From Chitinophaga sp. CF118 (GTDB taxonomy: Bacteria; Bacteroidota; Bacteroidia; Chitinophagales; Chitinophagaceae): a stretch of DNA of 64,000 nt. Location of the stretch: the NCBI RefSeq assembly GCF_900112615.1, contig NZ_FOMK01000012.1:62001-126000 (forward strand), written 5' to 3'. Below the pieces are notes generated by a model that saw only the letters and a list, made by a program, of their open reading frames with translations, searched no databases and had not been told where the DNA came from. Positions 24,525-32,686 of the stretch are shown here, piece by piece. Both the position numbers and the translations under genes were made by a program. Numbering within the stretch: position 1 is the first letter of the stretch; every line of letters starts with the position of its first letter.

Positions 24525-24593
24525 ATAGACGATCTAAGGGTGTCCAAGGTACGTTTTATTTATAAAGTAACTATAGACTCCTATTAACTTGCT
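24446..24593. repeat. Nested inverted repeat around palindromic element B
   Basis: Outer arms 24446-24475 and 24565-24593 match as reverse complements with two mismatches and one gap. Inner arms 24496-24517 and 24534-24555 (22 bp) match with one wobble. The outer left arm is coding sequence of the 95-aa ORF; the right arm is non-coding, so part of the ORF has been copied in inverse orientation. Confidence 0.8.
24505..24551. repeat. 47-bp palindromic element, copy B
   Basis: Identical to 23327-23373 and in direct orientation, 1.18 kb away. Here the palindrome is longer (22-bp arms) because the flanks ACC/GGT and AACGT/ACGTT also pair. Confidence 0.85.
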
Positions 24594-24708
24594 ACAGAGA
24601 AAACAGCTTCTGTTGAATGATAATTGACTATTGGATCAGGATAATGTTTGACAAATAAATTGATCGATTATGCATTATTCTGATCCAATAATTAATTAAC
24701 TTCAGGAT

Positions 24709-25272
24709 ATGAAAAAATCCATTTTTGTAAGCATAATTTTAGTGCTGTTCAGCACAATGTTATTTGCTCAGGCGACTCCGCCGCCTTCTGCAGACCAGGT
24801 ACTATCTGAAGCAATGAAGCAAGCCACAAAAGAACACAAAAGCGTGTTTATTATGTTTCATGCTTCCTGGTGTGGCTGGTGCCGTAAAATGGATGAGAGC
24901 ATGAATGATCCTGCTATAAAAGCTTATTTTGACAATAATTACGTGATCAGGCATCTTACAGTAACAGAGTCTAAAGGGAAGGAGAATCTTGAAAACCCAG
25001 GGGCTGCGGAGTTACTAAAAAAATACAATAGCGACGGTTTGGGCATTCCTGTATGGTTCATCTTTGATAATAAGGGCAAGCTGCTGGCAGACTCTCATTT
25101 GAGACCAGAAGGAACCGGATTTGATGTAAAGGGAAGTGGTATTATTGGGTGCCCGGCTCAAAAAGATGAAGTGGATGAATTTATCAAATCATTAAAGAAA
25201 TCTTCTTCGCTGAAAGAGAATGAACTTGCTGCAATCGCTGTAAGGTTTAGCAAGAATAATCCCGGGCATTAA
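24709..25272 (+). CDS. Exported thioredoxin-fold protein
   Basis: 187 aa. Signal peptide (KKSIFVSIILVLFSTMLFAQ), then a thioredoxin-like domain with the active-site motif CGWC in HASWCGWCRKM and a cis-proline in LGIPVWFIF. This arrangement resembles periplasmic DsbD-gamma/thioredoxin_7 proteins that reduce or isomerise disulfides. The N-terminal helix carries an AMKQATKEHKSVFIMF pattern typical of the family. It is transcribed alone; a weak terminator follows at 25291-25325. The partner is unknown; the adjacent secreted ORFs contain cysteines, but a link is speculative. Confidence 0.88.
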   Translation: MKKSIFVSIILVLFSTMLFAQATPPPSADQVLSEAMKQATKEHKSVFIMFHASWCGWCRKMDESMNDPAIKAYFDNNYVIRHLTVTESKGKENLENPGAAELLKKYNSDGLGIPVWFIFDNKGKLLADSHLRPEGTGFDVKGSGIIGCPAQKDEVDEFIKSLKKSSSLKENELAAIAVRFSKNNPGH

Positions 25273-25290
25273 TAGAAGTCACTTGCTAGT

Positions 25291-25326
25291 AAAAGGGGGT
25301 TCAACAATATGGTACAACCTTTTTTA
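25291..25326 (+). terminator. Probable terminator of the thioredoxin-like gene
   Basis: AAAAGG..GTT (25291-25300) pairs with AACCTTTTTT (25316-25325) around a ~15-nt loop and gives its own T-run. The remaining spacer to 25567 has a direct repeat of AACCAGGAATT, with nothing else recognised. Confidence 0.5.
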
Positions 25327-25567
25327 ATTCGGCTCCCTGATGGAGGGCCATACATGATGTTTTCTGCCAGGATATAATGGTTTTCTTCTTAGTTTATGCC
25401 ACCAGGCGATTAGCAATTCATGACTTTGTATAAATTACCTGTCTATTTCGGGATTAACCAGGAATTGACCAGAGATAAACCAGGAATTAGCAGGGGATAG
25501 ATCACATACAACTTACCCAACCCCTGCCAATTTCACGTGTAAAATATTTCTCACTAAGAACTGTCAT

Positions 25568-26056
25568 TTATTCTCCGGCAGCTTTGTTGCTTATCTTGCC
25601 GTTATATGTACCGGTAACAACCTTTCCCGATAAAGTAATAGAATAACTGATGGAATAAACATCACCTGATTTGGAAACATTCACCGTACCGGCAGTAACA
25701 CCGGTGACCTCAGTACCGGCACCAGCAACATTTGTTGCATTATACCTTACAACAGCACTTGAAAAATTCTTTTTAGCATCATATGCTACATTGCTTCTGC
25801 TCAGGAAATCATACTTAGGATAAGATAATGAGTCTACAAAGATCTGTACAAAATTTTCTATATAGTCAGGAGCCACACCGATATTAGTGATGATTAGTCC
25901 ATTGGCGGTAGTCCAGTAAGCATAGTCTGAATTGTATGCCTTACCGTCTATGGTAAATGAGCCACCAGCAGGAGTTGTTTTATCATCTTTCTTACAGGCA
26001 GTTGCGAAAAGAGCAAACAGGCTCATAGCCAGCATAACAGCAGCTAGTTTTTTCAT
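25568..26056 (-). CDS. Small lipoprotein, unknown function
   Basis: 162 aa with a type II signal peptide: MKKLAAVMLAMSLFALFATAC, lipidation at Cys21, followed by KKDDKTTP. The mature part is rich in Ser/Thr/Val with repeating beta-strand character (GKVVTGTYNGKISNKAAGE at the end), as in small surface lipoproteins of this phylum. No enzymatic motif. It is monocistronic, and a ~350-bp gap with an inverted repeat precedes it. Confidence 0.75.
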   Translation of the reverse strand: MKKLAAVMLAMSLFALFATACKKDDKTTPAGGSFTIDGKAYNSDYAYWTTANGLIITNIGVAPDYIENFVQIFVDSLSYPKYDFLSRSNVAYDAKKNFSSAVVRYNATNVAGAGTEVTGVTAGTVNVSKSGDVYSISYSITLSGKVVTGTYNGKISNKAAGE

Positions 26057-26404
26057 AGGTTACATTGTTTTATTATTGAGAATCAATTGGTTTCAGGATA
26101 ATATGGTTTTCTCCGATATATAGTAGGTATAATACTTCCACTCACAGCAATGCTCTTGTAAGATATATATAAATATTTAATATTTCTATTGTTTGAGAAA
26201 GATGTAAGGTTAATAAACAAGACAGTGAGTAGTATGCGAATAAGAAGAATGACAGAGATACGGAGGTTTCAGGTGGATTATGGGCCTTAGCCATTTGGCA
26301 TACCGTTCAATAAAGAACTAAAGTTCGTACGCTTGATAAAGCCCAATAGCATTAATACCAAATGGGTACAGTCCACAATCCCACCTGAATCCGAAATAAA
26401 GCAT
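26057..26404. other. Intergenic region with a long imperfect inverted repeat
   Basis: Between two minus-strand lipoprotein genes. Outer arms 26268-26283 and 26373-26389 (TTCAGGTGG / CCACCTGAA cores) and inner CCATTTGG 26291-26298 / CCAAATGG 26358-26365 enclose a short dyad GTTC(N6)GAAC at 26304-26317. It may be the 3' hairpin of the upstream lipoprotein gene or a degenerate mobile repeat. The rest is AT-rich with no ORF. Confidence 0.55.
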
Positions 26405-27538
26405 TTATAAATTATTATAGAGGGAATGCATATCCCCCGCAAGCTGATCATAGATAGGTCTGGTGAACAGCATAAACAATTCCTGGGGTGGTGGAGGCGG
26501 TATATCAGATCCTCCGATTAAACGCTTGTCATCATCACTGAGAGCTCTTTTATCGCCCCGGTAAGTGCCAAATTCATTCACCCAGGTATAACTGCCCGGA
26601 AGGCGGTTGGTGCTGATCACATTATTGTTGGTTACATCAATAAGCCGGTAGTCCAGTGAGCCCTGGGAGATCACACTGGCCCTGGTGAGGAATACAGTAG
26701 CTCTCACCGTTTCGTATCTATTGATCACTTTACCGCTGGTATCTTTATAACTGCTGGTTACAATTTCCTTTGAAACATCCCGCTGACTACGATCTACATA
26801 GGTTTGTCCTACTACGAAATCATAAAACCGGAGTTCCAGGTACTGGTCTGGCTGCAGGTTGTTATTACGCGCAATGCGTTCATCAGTAAACACAACAAAG
26901 CGGTTGATATTACGGTTTTGCAGATTGCGAATAAGCACATCCCTGAACTGATCAGCACTGAACTGGTAGTAGGAAGAGCTGATTTGCATTTCACTTATCA
27001 CTACATTTACAACACCCCTGTTAAAAGATTCATCCCTTAACTCTTCTGAATTACGGTAATTTTTAACCAGCTTAAGGGCAGCAATAAATTCATCATAAGC
27101 CCTGCGGGCACTCGCTTTATCCTCTTTCTCCAACAATGCCACACCTCGCTGATAACGTACTTCTGCCGCATTTTCCTGGGCACCTGTAATGGCTGTACGA
27201 TAATCTTTGGGTGTTACGATAGCTGACGCAGCAGGAGAGGCGTGTATAATATCGTATAAGCTTTGAAGTGAGCGGTATTCCTGTCTCACATATTCCCATT
27301 TAAGCGGATTGTCGGAAGTCAGATAACCATTAACCTTGTCTTCATGCAAGCGTTGGGATTGTGCATATGCTTTGGGAAGCAGCTGAAGAGAGGTGGTATG
27401 TTCGGGGCGCCGTTGCAGTTTCTTTACGAAAGCTTTTACGGCATCGTCGTATCTGCCTTTATTGTATAATTTTTCTCCTGATTTACAAGACAGAATGAAT
27501 AGGATAGGTGCTATCAGCAACCAGTAACGGTTTTGCAT
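26405..27538 (-). CDS. TPR-like lipoprotein, unknown function
   Basis: 377 aa. Signal peptide with lipobox LFILSC (Cys18), then KSGEKLYNKGRYDDAVKAF, a typical tetratricopeptide start. A second helical repeat lies near 130-160 (GVALLEKEDKASARRAYDEFI). The C-terminal half (about 175-370) is a mixed domain with LIRNLQNRNINRFVVF and RLIDVTNNNVISTNRLPGSY, probably exposed in the periplasm. It lies just downstream of smpB (36 bp) on the same strand and may be read with it. No known family named. Confidence 0.8.
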   Translation of the reverse strand: MQNRYWLLIAPILFILSCKSGEKLYNKGRYDDAVKAFVKKLQRRPEHTTSLQLLPKAYAQSQRLHEDKVNGYLTSDNPLKWEYVRQEYRSLQSLYDIIHASPAASAIVTPKDYRTAITGAQENAAEVRYQRGVALLEKEDKASARRAYDEFIAALKLVKNYRNSEELRDESFNRGVVNVVISEMQISSSYYQFSADQFRDVLIRNLQNRNINRFVVFTDERIARNNNLQPDQYLELRFYDFVVGQTYVDRSQRDVSKEIVTSSYKDTSGKVINRYETVRATVFLTRASVISQGSLDYRLIDVTNNNVISTNRLPGSYTWVNEFGTYRGDKRALSDDDKRLIGGSDIPPPPPQELFMLFTRPIYDQLAGDMHSLYNNL

Positions 27539-27573
27539 ATATACTCGATATAAGTGAAATCTTCACAATATAC

Positions 27574-28020
27574 TTACTTGATGTATCCTCTTCTCATTTC
27601 TCTGTCGTTCTCGCGTTCTCTTATGCTGTCACGTTTATCATGCACCTTCTTACCTTTACCCAGTCCTATTTCCATTTTCGCATATCCCTTGTCAGAAATA
27701 AAAATGAATAATGGAATAATACTGTAACCTTTCTCTCTGATCTTAAGATCCAGTTTACGCAACTCCTTTTTTGTCAGCAACAATTTACGTTCACGAAGAG
27801 GATCATGATTATAGAAAGTGCCGTGTGTATAAGCAGAAATGTGCAGGCTTTTAACAAACAGTTCTCCATGTGAGAAATAGCAGAAAGCATCATTGAAACT
27901 TACCCTGCTGGCACGGATGGATTTGATCTCAGTACCAGACAGCACAAGGCCAGCAATGAATTTATCTTCAATTGCATAATCATAGTAAGCCGATCTGTTT
28001 TTGAGTTGTACTTTGGACAT
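27574..28020 (-). CDS. smpB: SsrA-binding protein SmpB
   Basis: 148 aa, the usual SmpB length. Family signatures: NRSAYYDYAIEDKFIAGLVL, GTEIKSIRASRVSFNDAF, HISAYTHGTFYNHDPLRERKLLL, and a basic C-terminal tail (GKGKKVHDKRDSIRERE) that enters the ribosomal decoding site. It binds tmRNA and delivers it to stalled ribosomes for trans-translation. It follows accD on the same strand (72 bp). The tmRNA gene itself is not in the window. Confidence 0.97.
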   Translation of the reverse strand: MSKVQLKNRSAYYDYAIEDKFIAGLVLSGTEIKSIRASRVSFNDAFCYFSHGELFVKSLHISAYTHGTFYNHDPLRERKLLLTKKELRKLDLKIREKGYSIIPLFIFISDKGYAKMEIGLGKGKKVHDKRDSIRERENDREMRRGYIK

Positions 28021-28092
28021 CTATTTTAAGTAACTGGCCAAAAAAGGCTATCCGAAGATAGCATTCCCTGGCCAGTTGGTATTTAAAAGTTC

Positions 28093-28941
28093 TTAATTTT
28101 TAAACAAAGTAAGCAACTCTGCCAACTTTGGTTTTAATTCTTTACGGTCAATGATCAGATCCAGGAAACCGTGTTCAAGTACAAATTCTGCACTCTGGAA
28201 GCCTTCCGGAAGATCTTTCTTGATTGTTTCCTTGATTACACGCGGACCGGCAAAACCGATCAGTGCCTTAGGTTCAGATACGTTCAGGTCGCCCAGCATC
28301 GCAAAAGAAGCTGTTACACCACCTGTAGTAGGATCTGTCATCATGGAAATGTAAGGCAGTTTGGCATCGGCCAGCTGTGTTAATTTAGCCGATGTTTTGG
28401 CCATCTGCATCAGCGAGAAAGCACTTTCCATCATACGGGCACCACCTGATTTTGAAATGATCATCAGCGGCATCTTATGAGCAATACAGTAATCTATAGA
28501 GCGGGCAATCTTTTCACCTACTACAGATCCCATAGAACCACCAATGAAAGCAAAGTCCATACAGGCTACCACCAGATCATTTTCCAGCACTTTCCCTACA
28601 CCTACCCGCATAGCATCTTTCAGGCCCGACTTCTTCTGAGCATCTACCAACCTGGCGCCATAAGGCTTCAGGTCTTTAAAGCCCAGGAAATCCTTTGGAT
28701 AGATATTATCGAATAGCTCTTCGAAATCATTATTATCAAATAAGATTTCAAAATATTCTGCCGAATTAATACGGTTGTGATAATTACATTTATCACACAC
28801 GTAAAAATGTTCTTTCAAATCTCTTACCGTGACGGTTTTTTTGCAGCTAGGACATTTGTGCCACAATCCATCCGGTGCTTCTTTCTTTTCACTTGTAGAC
28901 GTTTGAATGCCTTGTTTAATGCGCTTAAACCAGCTTGACAT
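28093..28941 (-). CDS. accD: Acetyl-CoA carboxylase carboxyltransferase subunit beta
   Basis: 282 aa. The N-terminal zinc ribbon has CPSC (Cys30, Cys33) and CDKC (Cys49, Cys52). The carboxyltransferase core includes MDFAFIGGSMGSVVGEKI, the SGGARMMES oxyanion region and MTDPTTGGVTASFA. With AccA it transfers the carboxyl group from biotin to acetyl-CoA, giving malonyl-CoA for fatty acid synthesis. Length and motifs are normal. It is transcribed with smpB downstream. Confidence 0.97.
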   Translation of the reverse strand: MSSWFKRIKQGIQTSTSEKKEAPDGLWHKCPSCKKTVTVRDLKEHFYVCDKCNYHNRINSAEYFEILFDNNDFEELFDNIYPKDFLGFKDLKPYGARLVDAQKKSGLKDAMRVGVGKVLENDLVVACMDFAFIGGSMGSVVGEKIARSIDYCIAHKMPLMIISKSGGARMMESAFSLMQMAKTSAKLTQLADAKLPYISMMTDPTTGGVTASFAMLGDLNVSEPKALIGFAGPRVIKETIKKDLPEGFQSAEFVLEHGFLDLIIDRKELKPKLAELLTLFKN

Positions 28942-29107
28942 ATTGTACTATTAGGTTACAAAATAGTTGTGCAAGATACAAATTAAATTAACTTCCAAAG
29001 TATCTCATTCGCAATATTATGCTTAAAGTACCTGGGAACCAGTATTTTGGCAGGGAAATATATATATTTAATTGAAGTAATAGGATATTACACAGGTACG
29101 AGATATT

Positions 29108-29140
29108 GAAAGGCCCTCCCGGTTAACGGGAGGGCCTTTC
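29108..29140. terminator. Strong hairpin between fbaA and accD
   Basis: A perfect 14-bp GC-rich stem: arms 29108-29121 and 29127-29140 with a 5-nt loop. It lies just after the fbaA stop and ends that transcript. Confidence 0.85.
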
Positions 29141-29162
29141 TTAAATATTGACTTTTAACGAA

Positions 29163-30230
29163 TTACGCGTTCCTGTTGATGCAATTCAGGTCGGCAAACG
29201 CTTCTTCAAGACGTTTTACAAAGGATTCTTCACCTTTGCGCAACCATACGCGTGGATCGTAATATTTTTTATTTGGCTTGTCTGCGCCTTCCGGATTACC
29301 CAGCTGACCCTGCAGATATGCTTTTTTAGACTCGTAGAAGTCATGTACACCTTCCCAATATGCCCACTGCATATCAGTATCCAGGTTCATTTTGATCACG
29401 CCATAACCCAGAGCTTCAGTAATCTGGTGTTTAGGAGAACCTGAACCACCGTGGAATACATAAAATACTGGTTTCTGAGCAGTCTTGAACTTCTGCTGGA
29501 TAAATTCCTGGCTGTTCTGTAAGATCACAGGACGTAATTCTACGTTACCCGGAGTATACACACCATGTACATTACCAAAAGCAGCAGCTACTGTAAAGCG
29601 GGTACCGATCTTTGATAATTCTTCGTAAGCATAAGCTACTTCTTCAGGCTGAGTATACAGCTTGGAGTTGTCTATACCAGAGTTGTCAACACCATCTTCT
29701 TCACCACCGGTTACACCCAGTTCGATTTCGATAGACATGCCCAGCTTGTTCATGCGCTCGAAATATTTCAGGGAAGTTTCGATGTTCTCCTTGATTGGCT
29801 CTTCGGAAAGATCCAGCATGTGGGAACTGTACAAAGGCTGACCAGTTTGCTTTTTGAAGGCTTCACCTGCATCCAGCAAACCATCGATCCATGGTAACCA
29901 TTTCTTGGCAGCATGGTCTGTATGTAATACTACAGGAACACCATAGTATTTAGCTACCTCATGTACGTGTTTAGCGCCTGAAACACCACCGGCAATATTT
30001 GCCTGCAGCTTATCATTCGGCATGCCTTTACCAGCAAAGAACTGAGCACCACCGTTAGAAAACTGTATAATTACAGGTGAATTTACCTTTGCAGCTGTTT
30101 CCAGTACTGCGTTAACAGTGTTTGTTCCTACCACGTTCACGGCAGGCATTGCAAATGCATTAGCCTTAGCATCATTGTACAGCGCATCCAGCTCTTCGCC
30201 GAATAACACGCCAGCTCTGTATTTTCCCAT
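29163..30230 (-). CDS. fbaA: Class II fructose-bisphosphate aldolase
   Basis: 355 aa, the long class IIA type. Zinc and catalytic motifs: VVLHTDHAAKKWLPWIDG (catalytic Asp and zinc His), SIEIELGVTGGEEDGVDN, AFGNVHGVYTPGNVEL and FVFHGGSGS-like YVFHGGSGSPK, with NLDTDMQWAYWEG for phosphate binding. It splits fructose 1,6-bisphosphate in glycolysis. Monocistronic: its own -7 box lies 32 bp upstream and a strong terminator follows. Confidence 0.97.
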   Translation of the reverse strand: MGKYRAGVLFGEELDALYNDAKANAFAMPAVNVVGTNTVNAVLETAAKVNSPVIIQFSNGGAQFFAGKGMPNDKLQANIAGGVSGAKHVHEVAKYYGVPVVLHTDHAAKKWLPWIDGLLDAGEAFKKQTGQPLYSSHMLDLSEEPIKENIETSLKYFERMNKLGMSIEIELGVTGGEEDGVDNSGIDNSKLYTQPEEVAYAYEELSKIGTRFTVAAAFGNVHGVYTPGNVELRPVILQNSQEFIQQKFKTAQKPVFYVFHGGSGSPKHQITEALGYGVIKMNLDTDMQWAYWEGVHDFYESKKAYLQGQLGNPEGADKPNKKYYDPRVWLRKGEESFVKRLEEAFADLNCINRNA

Positions 30231-30261
30231 AGCTTACGAATTGTTTTACATTTAAGGGAAG

Positions 30262-30269
30262 CAAATATA
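30262..30269 (-). promoter_or_regulatory. -7 box of fbaA
   Basis: The minus strand reads TATATTTG, an exact TAnnTTTG match, 32 bp before the fbaA start. No clear -33 element was seen. Confidence 0.5.
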
Positions 30270-30287
30270 AGGACTTAATAGTACTTA

Positions 30288-31097
30288 TTATAGTGTTTTC
30301 GTAGACTTTACGGTTTCAGGGGGGAACAGGCTCCTGAAATAAGCAGGGGCATAAAGGAGCCTGCTGCCATACCAGGAGTACATTTCACCATCTACCAGCA
30401 GAATTTTCGACGCTGGTAATAATTCCTGTAATTCAGCAATATGCTTTTCTTTGAAAGGGTAGGGCTCAGAAGATAATAAAATCAGTTGACAATCGGTTGC
30501 CTGTAGTTCAGCCAACGTTACTTCCGGATAGCGGGATAATCCGGCAAAGACATTTTCCAGTCCGGACAACTTCATCATTTCATGAATAAAAGTATCCCCG
30601 CCGGCAACCATCCAGGGATCTTTCCATATGAAGTAAGCGGTTTTTAATTGACCCGGCCCTGTAAGGGTGCTGAATTCTTCTGAAATCTGCTTATTAAGTT
30701 GTAATGCAACTTCACTTGTTCCTGTTATAACACCAATACTGCTGATCATTTCCTGCGCATCGGCCAGGGTATGGATATCACTTACCCATACAGGAAATTC
30801 CTCCATCAGTACTTTCACCTGTTGTGGGTCGTTCTCCTCTTTATTTGCAATAATGAGATCTGGTGCCAGGGCCCGGATCTGATCCAGGTGGAGTTTTTTA
30901 GTTCCACCTATGCGGGTCTTTTCCCTGAACCATTCGTCAGGATGTACACAGAACTTAGTGATGCCCACCACTTCTGTGGTTAACCCTAGATAGGAAAGCA
31001 ATTCTGTTTGTGAGGGAACAAGCGACACAATCCGGCGCGGCGGGAAAGGAATCTTTACCCGCCGGCCCAACTGATCAATATGTGTATTAGTTTCCAA
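30288..31097 (-). CDS. BtuF-like helical-backbone binding protein without signal peptide
   Basis: 269 aa. It resembles the class III periplasmic binding proteins for cobalamin and siderophores: RIVSLVPSQTELLSYLGL, VVGITKFCVHP, GGTKKLHLDQIRALAPDLII and VAGGDTFIHEMMKLSGLENVFAG. There is no signal peptide or lipobox, and no permease or ATPase is nearby, so it may act in the cytosol. It overlaps the end of the cystathionine beta-synthase gene by 11 bp, so the two are translationally coupled. Ligand unknown. Confidence 0.82.
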   Translation of the reverse strand: METNTHIDQLGRRVKIPFPPRRIVSLVPSQTELLSYLGLTTEVVGITKFCVHPDEWFREKTRIGGTKKLHLDQIRALAPDLIIANKEENDPQQVKVLMEEFPVWVSDIHTLADAQEMISSIGVITGTSEVALQLNKQISEEFSTLTGPGQLKTAYFIWKDPWMVAGGDTFIHEMMKLSGLENVFAGLSRYPEVTLAELQATDCQLILLSSEPYPFKEKHIAELQELLPASKILLVDGEMYSWYGSRLLYAPAYFRSLFPPETVKSTKTL

Positions 31098-32445
31098 GTG
31101 CCTGGATAATGTCGTATTTGGTTACGATATGATAGTCGCCACTTTCATCTTTTGTTAACACAGCTCCGTTTTCCTTATTAATATATACGGATAACTTTTC
31201 TATAGGCGTATCCATCTTTACTACCGGAAAAGCAGGTTGTATCACCTGTTTTACATGCGCATCTTTCAGGTTGGAATCATCTATCAATCTGATAAACAAT
31301 CCATTTTCGGAGATGGAACCCACAATTTCATTATTATGTAATACCGGGATATGCTCTATATCGTATTTTTTCATTTTCACAATCACATCACTTACTTTCT
31401 CATCCTGATCAACCGTTACAAGGGGTTTATTACGACGGGCATTCACCACATCTTTTACTGTTTTAACATCAAGAAAGCCGCGTTCCATCATCCACTGATC
31501 ATTATATACCTTTCCTACATAACGACTGCCATGATCATGAAAAATCACTACTACCAGGTCTGTTGGTTTCAATTTGCTTTTCAGCTGTTGCAGTCCTGCG
31601 ATAGCTGAGCCTGCAGAGTAACCTACAAAAATCCCTTCTTCTTTTGCGATGCGGCGGGCCATTACAGCGCCGTCTTTATCGGTTACTTTTTCAAAGAGAT
31701 CTATGAGGGACATATCATAATTCTGTGGTACAAAATCTTCCCCGATGCCTTCTGTGATGTAAGGATAAACCTCACTCATGTCCAGTTCGCCCGTTTCATG
31801 AAACTTTTTCAGCAGGGAGCCATAACTGTCTATTGCCCAGAGTTGAATGTCGGGATTTTTCTCTTTAAGATATTTTCCTGTACCAGTAATAGTGCCACCA
31901 GTTCCGGTAGCAACTACCAGGTGGGTTATCTTTCCGTCTGTCTGTTCCCAAATTTCCGGGCCGGTTTGCTCATAATGAGCATCGCGGTTAGCCAGGTTAT
32001 CGTACTGGTTCATATAGAACGAGTTAGGGATTTCTTTTGCCAGCCGGGCGGCTACAGAATAATAAGAACGTGGATCTTCAGGTTCTACGTTTGTAGGACA
32101 AACAATTACTTCTGCACCTACGGCCTTCAGAATGTCTACTTTTTCTTTCGACTGTTTATCTGTAGTAGCAAAAATGCATTTATAGCCTTTTACTACTGCT
32201 GCCAGGGCAAGTCCCATACCGGTATTTCCGGATGTTCCTTCTATAATAGTACCTCCCGGTTTTAATAAGCCTTTTTGTTCCGCCACCTCTACCATCTTCA
32301 GTGCCATGCGGTCTTTGATTGAGTTGCCTGGGTTAAAGAATTCTACTTTTGCCAACACGGGACAGGGTATTCCTGCTGTTACCCGATGCAGTTTTACTAA
32401 AGGGGTATTTCCAATTGTTTCCAGAATGCTATTGCAAAAATTCAT
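31087..32445 (-). CDS. Cystathionine beta-synthase/cysteine synthase-type PLP enzyme with CBS pair
   Basis: 452 aa. The N-terminal PLP domain (1-320) has ETIGNTPLVKL, the PLP lysine in NPGNSIKDRMA, EGTSGNTGMGLA and VATGTGGTITGTGKYLKE. The C-terminal ~120 residues form two CBS repeats (VTVDQDEKVSDVIVKMKKY and the segment around VVKMDTPIEKLSVYI), the regulatory module of cystathionine beta-synthase. It makes cystathionine from homocysteine and serine, or cysteine from O-acetylserine. Lone synthases lack the CBS pair, which favours the CBS type. It is coupled to the BtuF-like gene. Confidence 0.92.
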   Translation of the reverse strand: MNFCNSILETIGNTPLVKLHRVTAGIPCPVLAKVEFFNPGNSIKDRMALKMVEVAEQKGLLKPGGTIIEGTSGNTGMGLALAAVVKGYKCIFATTDKQSKEKVDILKAVGAEVIVCPTNVEPEDPRSYYSVAARLAKEIPNSFYMNQYDNLANRDAHYEQTGPEIWEQTDGKITHLVVATGTGGTITGTGKYLKEKNPDIQLWAIDSYGSLLKKFHETGELDMSEVYPYITEGIGEDFVPQNYDMSLIDLFEKVTDKDGAVMARRIAKEEGIFVGYSAGSAIAGLQQLKSKLKPTDLVVVIFHDHGSRYVGKVYNDQWMMERGFLDVKTVKDVVNARRNKPLVTVDQDEKVSDVIVKMKKYDIEHIPVLHNNEIVGSISENGLFIRLIDDSNLKDAHVKQVIQPAFPVVKMDTPIEKLSVYINKENGAVLTKDESGDYHIVTKYDIIQALGN

Positions 32446-32560
32446 ATTGTGAAATGTTGAATTCCAACGAAAATAAGGAAATTTCAGGTTGTAGTGTTAT
32501 CTTGAAGATACTATAACAAGTATTAAAACAGGAATCAAACGGGTTTCAGATAAGGTACGT

Positions 32561-32622
32561 TCAGGCTCATCCTACGTTCATCCTACGTTTTTAAACGAAG
32601 GATGAACGTAGGATGAGCCTGA
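32561..32622. repeat. 30-bp-arm hairpin in the divergent intergenic region
   Basis: Arms 32561-32590 and 32593-32622 pair with one mismatch and a 2-nt loop. Each arm holds two tandem copies of TTCATCCTACG or a near copy. It lies between the divergent cystathionine beta-synthase and bioD genes, upstream of both, so it is not an ordinary terminator. Confidence 0.85.
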
Positions 32623-32672
32623 GCCCTTACTCTTTAGTTCCCGTTTACTAACTGTCTGTACTTGTATTGAAC

Positions 32673-32680
32673 TATATTTG
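32673..32680 (+). promoter_or_regulatory. -7 box of bioD
   Basis: TATATTTG, an exact TAnnTTTG match ending 6 bp before the bioD ATG. This predicts a leaderless or near-leaderless transcript. Confidence 0.5.
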
Positions 32681-32686
32681 CAATAT

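Noticed and set aside
25440..25500. Direct repeat AACCAGGAATT as a possible CRISPR or att site
   Set aside because: Only two short copies 25 bp apart; no array or integrase.
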